A stretch of 64,000 nucleotides of DNA from Meiothermus granaticius NBRC 107808 (GCF_003574355.1 NZ_QWLB01000009.1:24343-88342); one strand, 5' to 3'. Shown: positions 49,622 to 59,204, numbered from the stretch's first letter. Numbers and translations are program-made. Notes: generated by a model from the letters alone, not told the origin.

Positions 49622-50923
49622 CTAGGTCTGCCGGGGCAACCAAACCACGGCCCGCAGCCCACCCTGGGCCGGGCGGCTCAGCTCGAGCCGCCCCCCGTGC
49701 CCCTCGGCCACTGCGGAGACGATGGCCAGCCCAAGCCCCGCCCCGCTGGTTCCCTGGAGGCCGGAGCCGCGCTGGAAAGGCTGGCGCAGGCGCTCGAGCT
49801 CCCCCTCGGGAATGCCGGGGCCATCATCCCGAACCTCCAAGAAAACCTCCCCCCCACGCACCCCCGCGCTCACCCAAACCCTGTTCCCACCATACTTCAA
49901 GGCATTGTGCAGCAGGTTGGACGCGGCAAGGCCAAGCGCGGTGGGGTCCCCCTGAGTGGGGGCAGGGGTGGTGCTGATCGCAATTTCCACCCCTCTTTGC
50001 TCGGCCTCGCCGGAGGCCGCTTGCACGATTTCTGCGGCCACCCCCGCCAGGTCTACCGGACCTGCAGATGCGACCCGGTGGGCCCTGGCCAGCGCCATCA
50101 GGCTCTCTACCAGACCGGTCATCTCCCGTCCCGTCTGGGCCACGAGCTGCAGGGCCGCCCGATACTGCTCGGGGGTGCGTTCCCGCTCCAGGCTGAGGGT
50201 AGCCCGCCCTTGAAGCAGCGTGAGCGGGGTGCGCAGCTCGTGGGCCGCGGCCAGCGCGAAGGCCTTTTCGCGCTCGATGGTGGCCTCGAGCCTCTCCAGC
50301 ATGGCGTTGAAGGTCTGGGTAAGCCGGGCCATCTCGTCCCTGCCGGGGGCCTCCGGAACCCGCTCCCGGTAACGCCCTGAGGCGGCGATGGCCCCGGCCA
50401 GCCGCGCCACTGCATCCACCGGCCTGAGGGCTCGGTCCGCCAACAGGTAGCCGATCCCCAATCCCAGCAGCAGCAGCCCCGGCAGCCCCAGCAGCAGCAA
50501 CCTCTGGGTGCGCCCAATCGCTCGAGAGGTCTCCACCTGGGAGCGCATGGCCTGCACGAACCCCCCATCCGGGAGCGGCTCGGTGTATACCCTGACCTCC
50601 CCCACGGTGGCAAACCCTACGCTCAAGGGAGCGCTTACCGCAGGCTGGCCCAGGCGATCGATCTCCTGGCCCTGGGCATTGAAGATCTGCAGCGCGGTGC
50701 TCCCGGGAAGCTGCGCTAGGAACAGCGTGCTCGAGTTCTCCGGGGCCGTCAAGGCATCGCCGCCGATCTGGCTGGCGGCGATTCTGGCGGCCTCCTGGAG
50801 CGAGTTGTCCAGGGCCTGATGGAGCGAAGCCCGCAGGGCCAGAAACAGGACTCCACTGCTCAACACGAGGGTCAGAGCGGAGAGGCCCGCATAATACAGG
50901 GTCAGCTTCCAGCGGAGGCTCAA
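49622..50923 (-). CDS. Sensor histidine kinase
   Basis: A 433-residue kinase: membrane segments at about residues 8-30 and 150-175 around an external domain of about 115 residues, HAMP, HisKA with AAAHELRTPLTLLQGR, and HATPase with NLLHNALKYGGN, VRDDGPGIPEG and GAGLGLAIV. Overlaps its regulator gene by ATGA. The signal is unknown; the neighbouring suf genes are downstream on the same strand but have no proven link. Confidence 0.9.
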   Translation of the reverse strand: MSLRWKLTLYYAGLSALTLVLSSGVLFLALRASLHQALDNSLQEAARIAASQIGGDALTAPENSSTLFLAQLPGSTALQIFNAQGQEIDRLGQPAVSAPLSVGFATVGEVRVYTEPLPDGGFVQAMRSQVETSRAIGRTQRLLLLGLPGLLLLGLGIGYLLADRALRPVDAVARLAGAIAASGRYRERVPEAPGRDEMARLTQTFNAMLERLEATIEREKAFALAAAHELRTPLTLLQGRATLSLERERTPEQYRAALQLVAQTGREMTGLVESLMALARAHRVASAGPVDLAGVAAEIVQAASGEAEQRGVEIAISTTPAPTQGDPTALGLAASNLLHNALKYGGNRVWVSAGVRGGEVFLEVRDDGPGIPEGELERLRQPFQRGSGLQGTSGAGLGLAIVSAVAEGHGGRLELSRPAQGGLRAVVWLPRQT

Positions 50924-51600
50924 CCGCCCTCCTTTACCCGGCCCAGCCGATAGCCAAGCCCTCGCACGGTCTCAATGACCTCCTCCCCCAGCTTGCGCCG
51001 CACCGCAGAGACGTAGACATCCACCACCTTGGTGTCCACCGCGCTTTCCTCCGGCCAGACCCGCTCGATCAGGGCGTTGCGCGAGTAGGCCCGCCCAGGG
51101 TTCAAGGCAAAACACTCCAGCAGAGCATACTCGCGGGGGGTGAGGCCAACCGGCGCCCCCTCCTTGAGCACCTGGTGGGCGGCCAGGTCGAGGGTGTAGC
51201 CCAAGGGCAAGGGGATCAGGTTGGAGGAACCCCCTTTCGCCCGGCGCACCAGGGCCCGGATGCGGGCCCGGAGTTCACGGAAGTCAAAGGGCTTGGGCAG
51301 GTAGTCGTCCCCACCCCCCTCCAAACCCTCGAGCCGGCTGTCCATATCGGCTCGAGCGGTTAGGAACAAAATTGGAGTGGGGTCGCGACGCGCACGTAAG
51401 GCTTTGGCCAGCTCGAAGCCGGCCTGCCGCCCTTCTGGCAGCATCACATCCAGCAAGATGAGGTCATAGGTCTGCATCTCGCTCATGGCATTGCCCATGG
51501 TGGCGCTGGGGGCGTGCTCCACGATCAAGCCGTCTTCTCCTAGCCCCTCGACGACCAGCTCGGTGAGCCGGGGATCGTCTTCAACCAGCAAAATTCGCAT
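50920..51600 (-). CDS. OmpR-family response regulator
   Basis: Starts MRILLVEDDPRLTEL; longer frames lack family similarity. Phospho-acceptor Asp51 in LILLDVMLPEG, Lys in LPKPF, and a winged-helix domain ending SAVRRKLGEEVIETVRGLGYRLG. Its start lies inside the end of a truncated P-loop gene, so the operon's original upstream region was replaced by element debris. Confidence 0.9.
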   Translation of the reverse strand: MRILLVEDDPRLTELVVEGLGEDGLIVEHAPSATMGNAMSEMQTYDLILLDVMLPEGRQAGFELAKALRARRDPTPILFLTARADMDSRLEGLEGGGDDYLPKPFDFRELRARIRALVRRAKGGSSNLIPLPLGYTLDLAAHQVLKEGAPVGLTPREYALLECFALNPGRAYSRNALIERVWPEESAVDTKVVDVYVSAVRRKLGEEVIETVRGLGYRLGRVKEGG

Positions 51601-51832
51601 AGCGCTCCCCATCCATCTTAGCCGCACAGGAAGGGGGTAGCGCCCGGCGGTAAACCTCCTCCCCCACCATGAACCGGCCCTGGGCCAGCTCAGCAAACTC
51701 GCGCTTGCGGTTGACGATGATCAGGCGTCGGTACCGACCCTCCATGCGCTGGATGATCTGCCGGGCCAGGGTGCTCTTGCCCGAGCCCGACTTGCCCACG
51801 ATGAGGATGCGGAAGGTTTGTCTACCGGCCAT
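51581..51832 (-). pseudogene. Truncated P-loop ATPase
   Basis: 83 residues with FRILIVGKSGSGKSTLARQII, a Walker A motif, and LIIVNRKREFAEL. The frame then stops without Walker B or the rest of an ATPase. Such genes occur on integrative elements and plasmids. The truncation runs into the response-regulator start, marking a recombination joint. Confidence 0.6.
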
Positions 51833-52059
51833 TAAACCTTTGCTTCATCGTAGATCACCCGAAGGTGACCCAGGAGATGGATCAGGCTGGACAGCAGCGC
51901 TTCCTGGGTTTTTTCGCGCTTCTCCGGTGGAAGGGCCTGGGCTTTACGATAGAGGGACTTGAAGGTATCCATCTCCTCCAGCAATTCTTCCCAATAGCCT
52001 TGGGGAATATCCATCAACCCTTCATCCGTTTTTTCAGCCGGGCTACCTCTTGTTGCCAT
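51832..52059 (-). CDS. Small hypothetical protein of element origin
   Basis: 75 residues from MATRGSPAEKTDEGL with GGAG upstream. Helical and acidic (YWEELLEEMDTFKSLYRKA...SSLIHLLGHLRVIYDEAKV). It abuts the truncated ATPase and overlaps the preceding small gene, an operon of an integrative element. No function is recognised. Confidence 0.5.
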   Translation of the reverse strand: MATRGSPAEKTDEGLMDIPQGYWEELLEEMDTFKSLYRKAQALPPEKREKTQEALLSSLIHLLGHLRVIYDEAKV

Positions 52060-52205
52060 GCGCGAATCTCCTTTTTCCATTTTGCCACAAGTTTGGCATC
52101 CGGAATGGCTTTTCTCATTTCCTGCTTGATTTTGGTTTGGTGGATTAATATCTGATCCGCCAAGCCAGCGATTCTTTTGCGGATTTGCTTGTTATTGCTG
52201 GCCAT
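52014..52205 (-). CDS. Small basic helical protein of element origin
   Basis: 63 residues, very Lys/Gln-rich (MASNNKQIRKRIAGLADQILIHQTKIKQEMRKAI...ARLKKRMKG), probably a coiled coil. It overlaps the next small gene by 46 bases. Possibly a DNA-binding accessory protein; not recognised. Confidence 0.45.
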   Translation of the reverse strand: MASNNKQIRKRIAGLADQILIHQTKIKQEMRKAIPDAKLVAKWKKEIRAWQQEVARLKKRMKG

Positions 52206-52286
52206 AGGCTTGCAAGATTTCCCACCCCGCCCAGGCGGCCAGTGCGAAGGCTACCGAGGCTATGGTAGAAGCACTGGCCACGAGAG

Positions 52287-52448
52287 GCCCTGAGCGCAGA
52301 AGAGGTGGCCTCGAGGGTAGGACTCAGCCGGGTCTCAGCCTGGCGCTACTTAGAGTACCTCTGCGAACAGGGAACTCTGCTCGCAGAGATGACTTACGGT
52401 AGCGTGGGCCGCCCTACCAAGCGCTACAAACCCCTCGGTGGGGTGTAA
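52287..52448 (+). pseudogene. C-terminal HTH of a CitB/DcuR-type response regulator
   Basis: An open frame reads ALSAEEVASRVGLSRVSAW, RYLEYLCEQGTL, YGSVGRPTKRYKP and a stop. This is the C-terminal domain of CitB/DcuR/CitT regulators (LSAEEVA..VGLSRVTARRYLEYL...YG.VGRP..RY). Its receiver domain is missing. It marks the other side of the element debris. Confidence 0.7.
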
Positions 52449-52489
52449 AGAATTCCTTTGGGTTTCTCGGGCAGGTCAAGAAGCAGCCT

Positions 52490-55400
52490 CTAACCAGCCC
52501 GTATTTGCCGGATGAAAATCTTCGTGAGTTCTGGGTCAAATTGTTGACCCGCTTGCCGTTCAATCTCCGCCAGAGCCTCTTCCGAACGCCAAGCAGGCTT
52601 ATATGGGCGTTCAGATATCAGGGCATCATAAACGTCAGATAAGGCAAAAATACGAGCGAGCAGGGGGATTGTTTTCCCTTCAAGGGCATCCGGATATCCA
52701 GTCCCATCCCAGCGCTCATGGTGGTGGCGAATGATCTCCAACGTGGCTGGGGGCAGAAAACCCATTTGTCGAGCCATTTCCTCGCCCACAATGGTGTGGG
52801 CTTTCATGCGCTCCCACTCCTTAGGGTCCAGTTTGCCTGGCTTCTTAAGAATGGCGTCAGGGATGGCCAGTTTCCCTAAGTCATGGAGGTAGGCTCCCCA
52901 GCGCAATTGGGTCAGCATCGCTTCATCTAGGTTCAATGCTTCAGCCAGCCGAAGCGCCAGGGCAGTAACCCGCTCCGTATGCCCTGCGGTTTCAAGGTCA
53001 CGATATTCTAAGGCTAGACCCAATCCTTTTAGGCTTCCCTCTCGAGCCTGACGAAGCTCCTGCAGGGTCTGGGCTTTTTCCAAGGCTCGCCCCAAGCGAC
53101 GAGAAGCAAATCCCAAGAGTGGTAGGGGGTTTTCTTGATAGGCTTGGCGAAAATCCAGCAGGCCCAAAATCCCTACGGTCTGGCCAAACACCCCTACAGG
53201 CATGTAGGCTATGCTTTTCAATCCTGAATTTACCCATTCCGGTAAGGCCAAGGGGTGATCGGGATAGAAGGGTACAAAGAGAGCTTCGCCCGTCTGTAAC
53301 ACCTGCCCCACCAAGCCTCGAGTCAACGGATAACTTTCTTGCTGAGGCTGACTCAACCACTCCTGAGGAGGTTTCCCGGCCATTCCTCCGGTCTTTAGGC
53401 CTTCAGGGGTGACTTTTCCAAAGAGCGCCACTTGGAAACCGCTAATACGCCACAGCGCATCCAGGGCCTGCTCTAAAATTCGCTCTGGATCTTCCAGGGC
53501 CTCCAGCTGTACCGACAACTCAGCCAACGCACGAAATCGCTCCGCTTCCCCCTGCGCTCTCTGCAAGGCCTCGAGGCGGGCTATGGCGGCTCCAGCCGCT
53601 TCAGCTAACGCCAGCAAAAAATGGCGGTCCTCCGGGAACAGTCCCTCACCTCGCTCTGCCGTATCGGCCGATAGCACACCCAGCACCTGCCCCACGGCAT
53701 TTCGCAGAGGTACACCCAAGTAGGCCCCATGTCCAAGCGGGCCAGAATAGAACAGCGCCTCGGGAGATTCAGCAGCGTTTTCCAAGTAGAGCGCCTCTCC
53801 CCGCTCCAACACCCGCCAGACCAACCCCTCTTCCCTACCCATCCGCTGCCCACGCGTGACTTCAGCGGCGCGGCCTGCTGAAGCCACAATTTCAAGGCAG
53901 TCCTCTACCCCTCGATACAGCAAGAACAACGCACTGGTAGCCCGAGTTTCTTGGAGAGCAGCTTCTACCGCAAACTCATAGACCTCCTGTAGGCTATGGG
54001 CAGGGCGTAACAGGCTATGGGCTCGAGCGGTGGCTTCCAATCGCGCCAGTCCCTCGCGCTGTTGTAGCTCCAAAGCAGCCCGCTGGGCATAGGCCAATAA
54101 AATTTCCCGCCTCAGCGTGGCCTCGTTCTCGGATAGGGCGGCATCATGCATCGCCACCAAAATACCCAGCATCTGCCCATCGGTTCCGCGCAAGGGCGTA
54201 CCCAGGTAGGCCTCTGCCCCCATCTCGACCACCAGCTGGTCACGAGGAAAGTAGGCCCTGACCCCCTGGTGATATTCACAGAAGTGCCCCGCGAAAACAT
54301 CGGCACAAGGGGTATCTTTGAGGTCGTATTCCAGTGGCTCCCCGCCATACACCGCAATCGCCAAGGCTCGATCAGGGGCCAATAACCGGTCTAAAAAGAC
54401 CCATCGCATCCCCAAGCTCTCACCCAGAGCCTGCACCAATGCCTCTAAGTCACCTGGAGGAACCTGGGCCAGCCGCTCTAATGCTGAACGCACCCGACGC
54501 TCAGCTAGAGCCAGGCGATGACGCTCGAGAGCGCCTGCCAACATACCCCCCAAGCGCTCAACCAGAGATATCTCATACGCGGCAAAGGCTTTGCCCCGGC
54601 TCCCAGGCTCTGCATAAGCGACCCCAAAAGCACCAACAGGTACTCCCAGAATGCTCAGCACTGTATAAGATTGCAGTGCAGCAGCCTCAATCTCACCCGG
54701 CGCAAAAGGCGGCTTGGCGGTGTCCTCCACCACCAACGGGGCCTGATGTTCTTGAATCCAAGCTGCCCAAGGCTCCCGCTGTGGGTCGAAGTCGGCTTGG
54801 CGAAAGGGTTCAATTTCCTCTCCCACCCCACTCACTCCTAAGAGCCGCCAAGGCTGCTTCCTCTCGGGATGGGCCCACACCGCCGCTCGTCCACCCCCCA
54901 CTGCCTGGGCGAATAGCCGAGCAAAACCGTCAGCCAAAGCAGCAGGCTCATTTTCCTGAGCGGCTAAAAGAGCCCCCTCTAGCAATAATCGGGCCTCCAG
55001 GTCGCGGCGGGCCCGCTCGAGAGCAATGGCCCCTGCTTGGGCCAGCGCCTCGATCCATCGGGTATCCGGAGCAGTATATGCAGGAGCATTTCGGAGCACG
55101 ATCAGCACGCCCAGCCCTTCCCCTTGGGGGTCGGGAAGGCGTGTGACGATGCCGCTACCACTGAGCGAAATTTGTCCCTCGAGCGGGTTGTAGGCTCGTA
55201 AGTCTTTGGCTAAATCCGCCACCACCTGGGTTCCCTCTTTTATCGCAACCCAGGAAATCCCCCGACCCGAAGGCAATCGTTGGCCCACGGCTGGGGCCCA
55301 AATGCCATTCGCAGCCGCTACCCGCAAAACATCTCCCTCAAGCCAAAGTACAGCCGCCTGCTCTGCGCCCACCAGCTCTGGGGCCAGCTCTATGATTAGC

Positions 55401-56437
55401 TGGGCGGTTTCCTCAGGGTTCTGCGCCTCACTCAGTACCTCCAAGGCCCGAAGCCATATGCCCTGCTCCTTAGAGCGCTGCATGAGGGCCTCTCGATCCT
55501 GCTCTCGCAGCAGGGCAAGGGAAAGTTGGGCAGCAAAGATCTTGGCCAGTGCAACGGCAGCTCGAGGATTGCTCAGTCCGTAAAGCCCCAGGAATCCCAA
55601 AATTGAGTCATTCGGCTGCAAAGGTAGAACCAGGGCATTGCCCAATGGGGCCAACTGCGACAACCAAATGGGCACTCCTTCTACAGGTATCTCGGTAAGG
55701 ACCACCGGGGTGCCGCTGCGCCAGACCTGGGCATGAGGGTTCTCTTCAAGGGAAGCGCTCTGCCCCACAAAAGGCTCAACTTCTCTTCCTGCGGCGGCAA
55801 TCAAGCGACGTTGCGTACCCTCTACCAGAGAAACGGTCGCCGCTTTTGCTCCTAGCAACTGGCGGGCTTCTTGTGCACCAACATGCGCGATCTCGGTCAG
55901 GCTCTTTCCCTGCAACATGGCCTGGTCCAAGCGATGCAGGGCCTCCAGAGTACTTTGGCGGCGCTCCAGCTCTGTCTTTGTCTGTGCGTATTGAAGGATC
56001 AAGCCAAATAGCGGCAATACCTCTTTTAAGGCTGTGATCCCCTCCTCTGGCACAGCTTCAAAAAATAGTAGGGCCAGCGTACCCAACAACCCCTCTTCCC
56101 CTTCTAAAGGAGCTAGCAGCAGCCCTTGATAACCCAGCTCAGCCCAATGTTGGCTGGCTGGCCCCGTTGCCTCTGAGGGCAAGCGATAGGCTAAAACCTG
56201 CCCAGCACTTAAAGCCTCCATCTCCTGTGGGGTAAGGCGGGCCTCCTGAGGCGGATCTACTCCAACAGCCACCTGTAACCCAAGACCATTCTCTCGAAAA
56301 CGCAACCAGGCTCCCCAAGCCCCTAATGCCCCTGTCAGGGCACTCAATCCTCGAGTAGCCAAAGATTCAGGGTCACCTCCCAAAGCTAGGGCATGACTCA
56401 GACTGCTTAGGAGTCGCTCAATGGCGAATTGACCCAT
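52490..56437 (-). CDS. Multi-GAF HD-GYP phosphodiesterase
   Basis: A 1315-residue soluble protein. Six to seven GAF-like domains fill about residues 10-1120, with no membrane segment. The C-terminal HD-GYP domain begins near 1138: AGHTERV, LHDLGKLAIPD near 1185, KAHTIVGEEM, IIRHHHERWDGTGYP, ALSDVYDAL and RPYK, so the metal ligands and the GYP motif are all present. Expected to degrade c-di-GMP in response to several small molecules. The number of GAF domains is unusually high. It stands alone as a transcription unit. It would oppose the diguanylate cyclase encoded at 1.7-4 kb. Confidence 0.9.
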   Translation of the reverse strand: MGQFAIERLLSSLSHALALGGDPESLATRGLSALTGALGAWGAWLRFRENGLGLQVAVGVDPPQEARLTPQEMEALSAGQVLAYRLPSEATGPASQHWAELGYQGLLLAPLEGEEGLLGTLALLFFEAVPEEGITALKEVLPLFGLILQYAQTKTELERRQSTLEALHRLDQAMLQGKSLTEIAHVGAQEARQLLGAKAATVSLVEGTQRRLIAAAGREVEPFVGQSASLEENPHAQVWRSGTPVVLTEIPVEGVPIWLSQLAPLGNALVLPLQPNDSILGFLGLYGLSNPRAAVALAKIFAAQLSLALLREQDREALMQRSKEQGIWLRALEVLSEAQNPEETAQLIIELAPELVGAEQAAVLWLEGDVLRVAAANGIWAPAVGQRLPSGRGISWVAIKEGTQVVADLAKDLRAYNPLEGQISLSGSGIVTRLPDPQGEGLGVLIVLRNAPAYTAPDTRWIEALAQAGAIALERARRDLEARLLLEGALLAAQENEPAALADGFARLFAQAVGGGRAAVWAHPERKQPWRLLGVSGVGEEIEPFRQADFDPQREPWAAWIQEHQAPLVVEDTAKPPFAPGEIEAAALQSYTVLSILGVPVGAFGVAYAEPGSRGKAFAAYEISLVERLGGMLAGALERHRLALAERRVRSALERLAQVPPGDLEALVQALGESLGMRWVFLDRLLAPDRALAIAVYGGEPLEYDLKDTPCADVFAGHFCEYHQGVRAYFPRDQLVVEMGAEAYLGTPLRGTDGQMLGILVAMHDAALSENEATLRREILLAYAQRAALELQQREGLARLEATARAHSLLRPAHSLQEVYEFAVEAALQETRATSALFLLYRGVEDCLEIVASAGRAAEVTRGQRMGREEGLVWRVLERGEALYLENAAESPEALFYSGPLGHGAYLGVPLRNAVGQVLGVLSADTAERGEGLFPEDRHFLLALAEAAGAAIARLEALQRAQGEAERFRALAELSVQLEALEDPERILEQALDALWRISGFQVALFGKVTPEGLKTGGMAGKPPQEWLSQPQQESYPLTRGLVGQVLQTGEALFVPFYPDHPLALPEWVNSGLKSIAYMPVGVFGQTVGILGLLDFRQAYQENPLPLLGFASRRLGRALEKAQTLQELRQAREGSLKGLGLALEYRDLETAGHTERVTALALRLAEALNLDEAMLTQLRWGAYLHDLGKLAIPDAILKKPGKLDPKEWERMKAHTIVGEEMARQMGFLPPATLEIIRHHHERWDGTGYPDALEGKTIPLLARIFALSDVYDALISERPYKPAWRSEEALAEIERQAGQQFDPELTKIFIRQIRAG

Positions 56438-56543
56438 GATTATCTAACTATATAGCAGTTCTCTAAGCAAAGACGGTAGCCGGTGCAGAGGCGTATGGCC
56501 CCGTTGTATGGGCTAAGCAGGGTCAATTCAAGGCCGAAACAAC

Positions 56544-56566
56544 CCGCCCAATGAGCGGGCTAGGCG
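56544..56566 (-). terminator. Terminator after the orphan antitoxin gene
   Basis: On the minus strand GCCCGC-TCATTG-GGCGGG is followed by TTGTTT. It lies 15 to 35 bases beyond the stop of the small gene at 56580. Confidence 0.5.
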
Positions 56567-56579
56567 TGGGAGACGGGGT

Positions 56580-56798
56580 TTAGGAGGCTTTGCGGGCCCT
56601 GCGGGCTTGATTGGTGTGCTTGACCCCAGGCTTAAGGTATATCTTGGTTTTGCGCACGTCTTTCAGGGCCTCAGCAGCAGTTAGCTCTTCCAGGGCAGGG
56701 TCAATCCGGTTCCAGTACCAGAACTCAGCCTCCTCGGCCTTGCTCTTGAAGCGAGCTGGTACCTCTTCAGGTTTGATGTAGCGGATTATCTTTCCCAT
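56580..56798 (-). CDS. Orphan CopG/BrnA-like antitoxin
   Basis: 72 residues starting MGKIIRYIKPEEVPARFKSKAEEAEFWYW, the KxKSxAEEAEFW pattern of CopG-type antitoxins, then a basic C-terminus (QARRARKAS). A TATAAA box about 10 bases before the start suggests a leaderless message. No toxin gene adjoins it: the 700 bases upstream are hairpin-rich element DNA, so the toxin may have been lost there. Confidence 0.55.
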   Translation of the reverse strand: MGKIIRYIKPEEVPARFKSKAEEAEFWYWNRIDPALEELTAAEALKDVRKTKIYLKPGVKHTNQARRARKAS

Positions 56799-56984
56799 CA
56801 TTGGAGTTCTTTATATCGCTTGGGCCGAAGCATGGTGGCGGCTGATCAGTCGGGTTCGCCCAGCTCTTTGGATGCAGATTGCCACGAGCGGTTGGTGGTC
56901 TGGGGTGCGCGAGAGCAAGGTGCAGCCCTGTATCCGCTGGCTGGGCCAGGCCAAAGGGATGGTTTTGGAAAAGCAGGCGTCCTC

Positions 56985-57400
56985 TCCACCGCGTGACGAC
57001 TCCTCGGACTGAAGTCCGAGGCTTCTCGGTTCTCACGGAACGGCTACTGCCGTATCCGTCTGCGGGCGGGTACACGCCCCGACCCTCCCCGAAGGCCCCG
57101 TCCGGGCCTGTTGTGTGCTTTTCCATACCGATGTTGAGGCTCTTCCCCTTCTTTCATCGGGACGGTCTCGTTCAAGGTTTTACGCGGGGAACGAGGGTTT
57201 GCTACCGTCATGACCGGGCAAACACTTTGTCCCCGCAACCCCCTACCTCGACTTTCAAAGTGCTCGGGGATCGCTGTCCCCAAGGGGATTTTATCGCACA
57301 TGTGCCGCCCACCAGCGAAGACACGAATGCGTCCGGGCCTGGACGCATGTCTTCGGGTCGCTGCTATGTGCTCCTTCGGAGCACGTGAGAGAGTCCATGT
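56985..57400. mobile_element. Gene-free IS200/IS605-type relic rich in hairpins
   Basis: The 713 bases between 56802 and 57515 contain no convincing gene. One end (57002-57046, minus strand) shows GAGAACC, a perfect stem CCTCGGACT/AGTCCGAGG and GAGTCGTCACG, like the tnpB 3' end at 60561-60600. The other end has the ATGCGTCC/GGACGCAT hairpin (57327-57348) shared with 47790-47811, inside a new outer stem CGAAGAC/GTCTTCG. Between them are ACGGC/GCCGT, GGGCG/CGCCC, GTTTGC/GCAAAC and GGGGA/TCCCC stems. Probably a non-autonomous derivative mobilised by a full element. Confidence 0.55.
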
Positions 57401-57515
57401 ATCCCACGGATTAGAAGGTCCGGGGGATTATAGCTCCCCCACACCCCCTCTTTTCTCTAAAGTGGGCCATCCCCAGGCCATGCGGCCAACTTAGGAGTAT
57501 TCTGAATCGTATCCT

Positions 57516-59156
57516 ATGCAGTACCAATCCTATGCCTATGGTAAAAATCACTGGACCCTCGAGCCCGACCTGCCCCACGTCCTGAGCCGCTTCTGGAAAG
57601 GCTGGCGGGCCCACGAGACGGAGCTTCAGCGCTTCGGTACCCTGGCCGGGGGCGAGGCCTACCGTGTGGCCGACCACGTGGACAAGGAGGCCCGTCCGGT
57701 GCTGGTGATGCACGACCTGGAAGGCCAGCGCATAGACCGGGTGCGGCTCTCGCCGGCCCAGGAAACCCTGAATCGCGAGCTTTCGGCCATCAACCGCGCC
57801 CCTTATGAAGGGTGTAGCTGGCACCTGCACTTCGCCTATGGCTTCCTGCTGGCCGACCCGGGCCTCTACTGCATCCAGACCATCACGGGTGCCACCGTCT
57901 ACGCCATCCACAAGTACGCCCCGCAGTTTGCCCCCTGGAAAGAGGAACTCTTGCAGGGGAAAGCCTTTGGGGCTACCTGGATGACCGAGGTGCAGGGCGG
58001 CTCCGATCTGGGGGCCAACAAGGTGCGGGCGGTGCCGGAGGGGGCGGTCTGGCGGCTCTATGGCGACAAATACTTCTCCAGCGGGGCGGGCCTTACCGAC
58101 TACGCGATTGTTTCGGCCCGCCCGGAGGGGGCCCCGCCCGGCCCCAAAGGCGTGGCTTTGTTCCTGGTGCCCCGCCTGGACCGCAATGGAGCGCTCAACT
58201 ACCAGGTGCGTCGGCTCAAGGACAAGCTGGCCACCCGCGCGGTGCCCTCGGGCGAGGTGGACTTCGAGGGCAGCGAGGCCCACCTGATAGGCCGGGCCGA
58301 GGAGGGCATCTACTACATCCTGGAGACCCTGACCCTCTCGCGGCTGGCTAACGCGGTAGGCGCACTGGGCCTGGCCCGCAAGGCCCAGCTCGAGGCCCTC
58401 TTGCGCGCCCAGCACCGCACGGCCTTCGGCAAGAAGCTGGAAGAGCACCCCCTCGTTCGGCGCGACCTGACCGACCTCTCGGTGCGGATTGCGGGCGGCC
58501 TGGCCCTCACTTTCCGCGCGGTGGCGGCCTGGGAGGAGGCCTGGCTCGAGACCCCACCCTACAGCCCCCGCTACCACTACGCCCGCCTGCTGGCCCACCT
58601 GGCCAAAGCCCGCACCGCCGAGCACGGCACCTACTGCACCCAGCTCGGCATGGAGCTTTTTGGCGGGGTGGGCTTCGTGGAGGACTTCGCCATCGCCCGG
58701 CTGGCGAGAGAAGCCCTGATTACCCCCATCTGGGAGGGCCCGGCCAACGTGCAGGCCCTGGACACCCTCGAGGTGCTCTTCCGCAAGGGGGCCGCACAGC
58801 CCTTTGCCGAGGAGTTTTTGCCCAGGCTCGAGGCTGTCGGCACCGAGGAAGCCCGCCTGGCCCATTCCGCCCTGCAAAACACCCTGGCCCATCTGCAAAC
58901 CCTCTCCCCGGAGGAAGCCCAGTGGCAGGCCAAGGACGCCCTGCGCACCCTGGCCGATGCCGCCACGGTGGCCCTCCTGTACGACCTCGGCAGCGAGCGC
59001 CATGCCAGGCTCGCAGCCCTGTACGCCCGGCACTTCCTGCAAAAGGAGGAGTACCCAGCCTGGGCGATGCGGGAGCCCCAGGTGTGGCTTCCCGAGGGAA
59101 TGGCCCGCGACCCTATTCCCGACATCCTCTCTGGGCGGAAGTCCGGGGGTTCCTAA
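57516..59156 (+). CDS. AidB-like acyl-CoA dehydrogenase
   Basis: A 546-residue flavoprotein that oxidises acyl-CoA thioesters. Family motifs: TWMTEVQGGSDLGAN near residue 155, LYGDKYFSSGAG, a middle beta domain (FLVPRLDRNG), the helical domain with TLSRLANAVGALGLARKAQLEALLRAQHRTAFGKKL, and GMELFGGVGFVEDFAIARLAREALITPIWEGPANVQALDTLEV. Length and the extra C-terminal 100 residues match the AidB/ACAD10-11 type rather than short-chain enzymes. The DNA-repair role of E. coli AidB is not implied. Neighbouring elements give no pathway context. Confidence 0.9.
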   Translation: MQYQSYAYGKNHWTLEPDLPHVLSRFWKGWRAHETELQRFGTLAGGEAYRVADHVDKEARPVLVMHDLEGQRIDRVRLSPAQETLNRELSAINRAPYEGCSWHLHFAYGFLLADPGLYCIQTITGATVYAIHKYAPQFAPWKEELLQGKAFGATWMTEVQGGSDLGANKVRAVPEGAVWRLYGDKYFSSGAGLTDYAIVSARPEGAPPGPKGVALFLVPRLDRNGALNYQVRRLKDKLATRAVPSGEVDFEGSEAHLIGRAEEGIYYILETLTLSRLANAVGALGLARKAQLEALLRAQHRTAFGKKLEEHPLVRRDLTDLSVRIAGGLALTFRAVAAWEEAWLETPPYSPRYHYARLLAHLAKARTAEHGTYCTQLGMELFGGVGFVEDFAIARLAREALITPIWEGPANVQALDTLEVLFRKGAAQPFAEEFLPRLEAVGTEEARLAHSALQNTLAHLQTLSPEEAQWQAKDALRTLADAATVALLYDLGSERHARLAALYARHFLQKEEYPAWAMREPQVWLPEGMARDPIPDILSGRKSGGS

Positions 59157-59204
59157 ACAGGTTGGAGTCCCCTTAAACCGCAGTAGATTCCCCTGGGGAT
59201 TTTA

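Noticed and set aside
56802..57515. Frames of 85-169 codons on both strands
   Set aside because: They run through conserved stem-loops, show no domain, and none has a convincing start.
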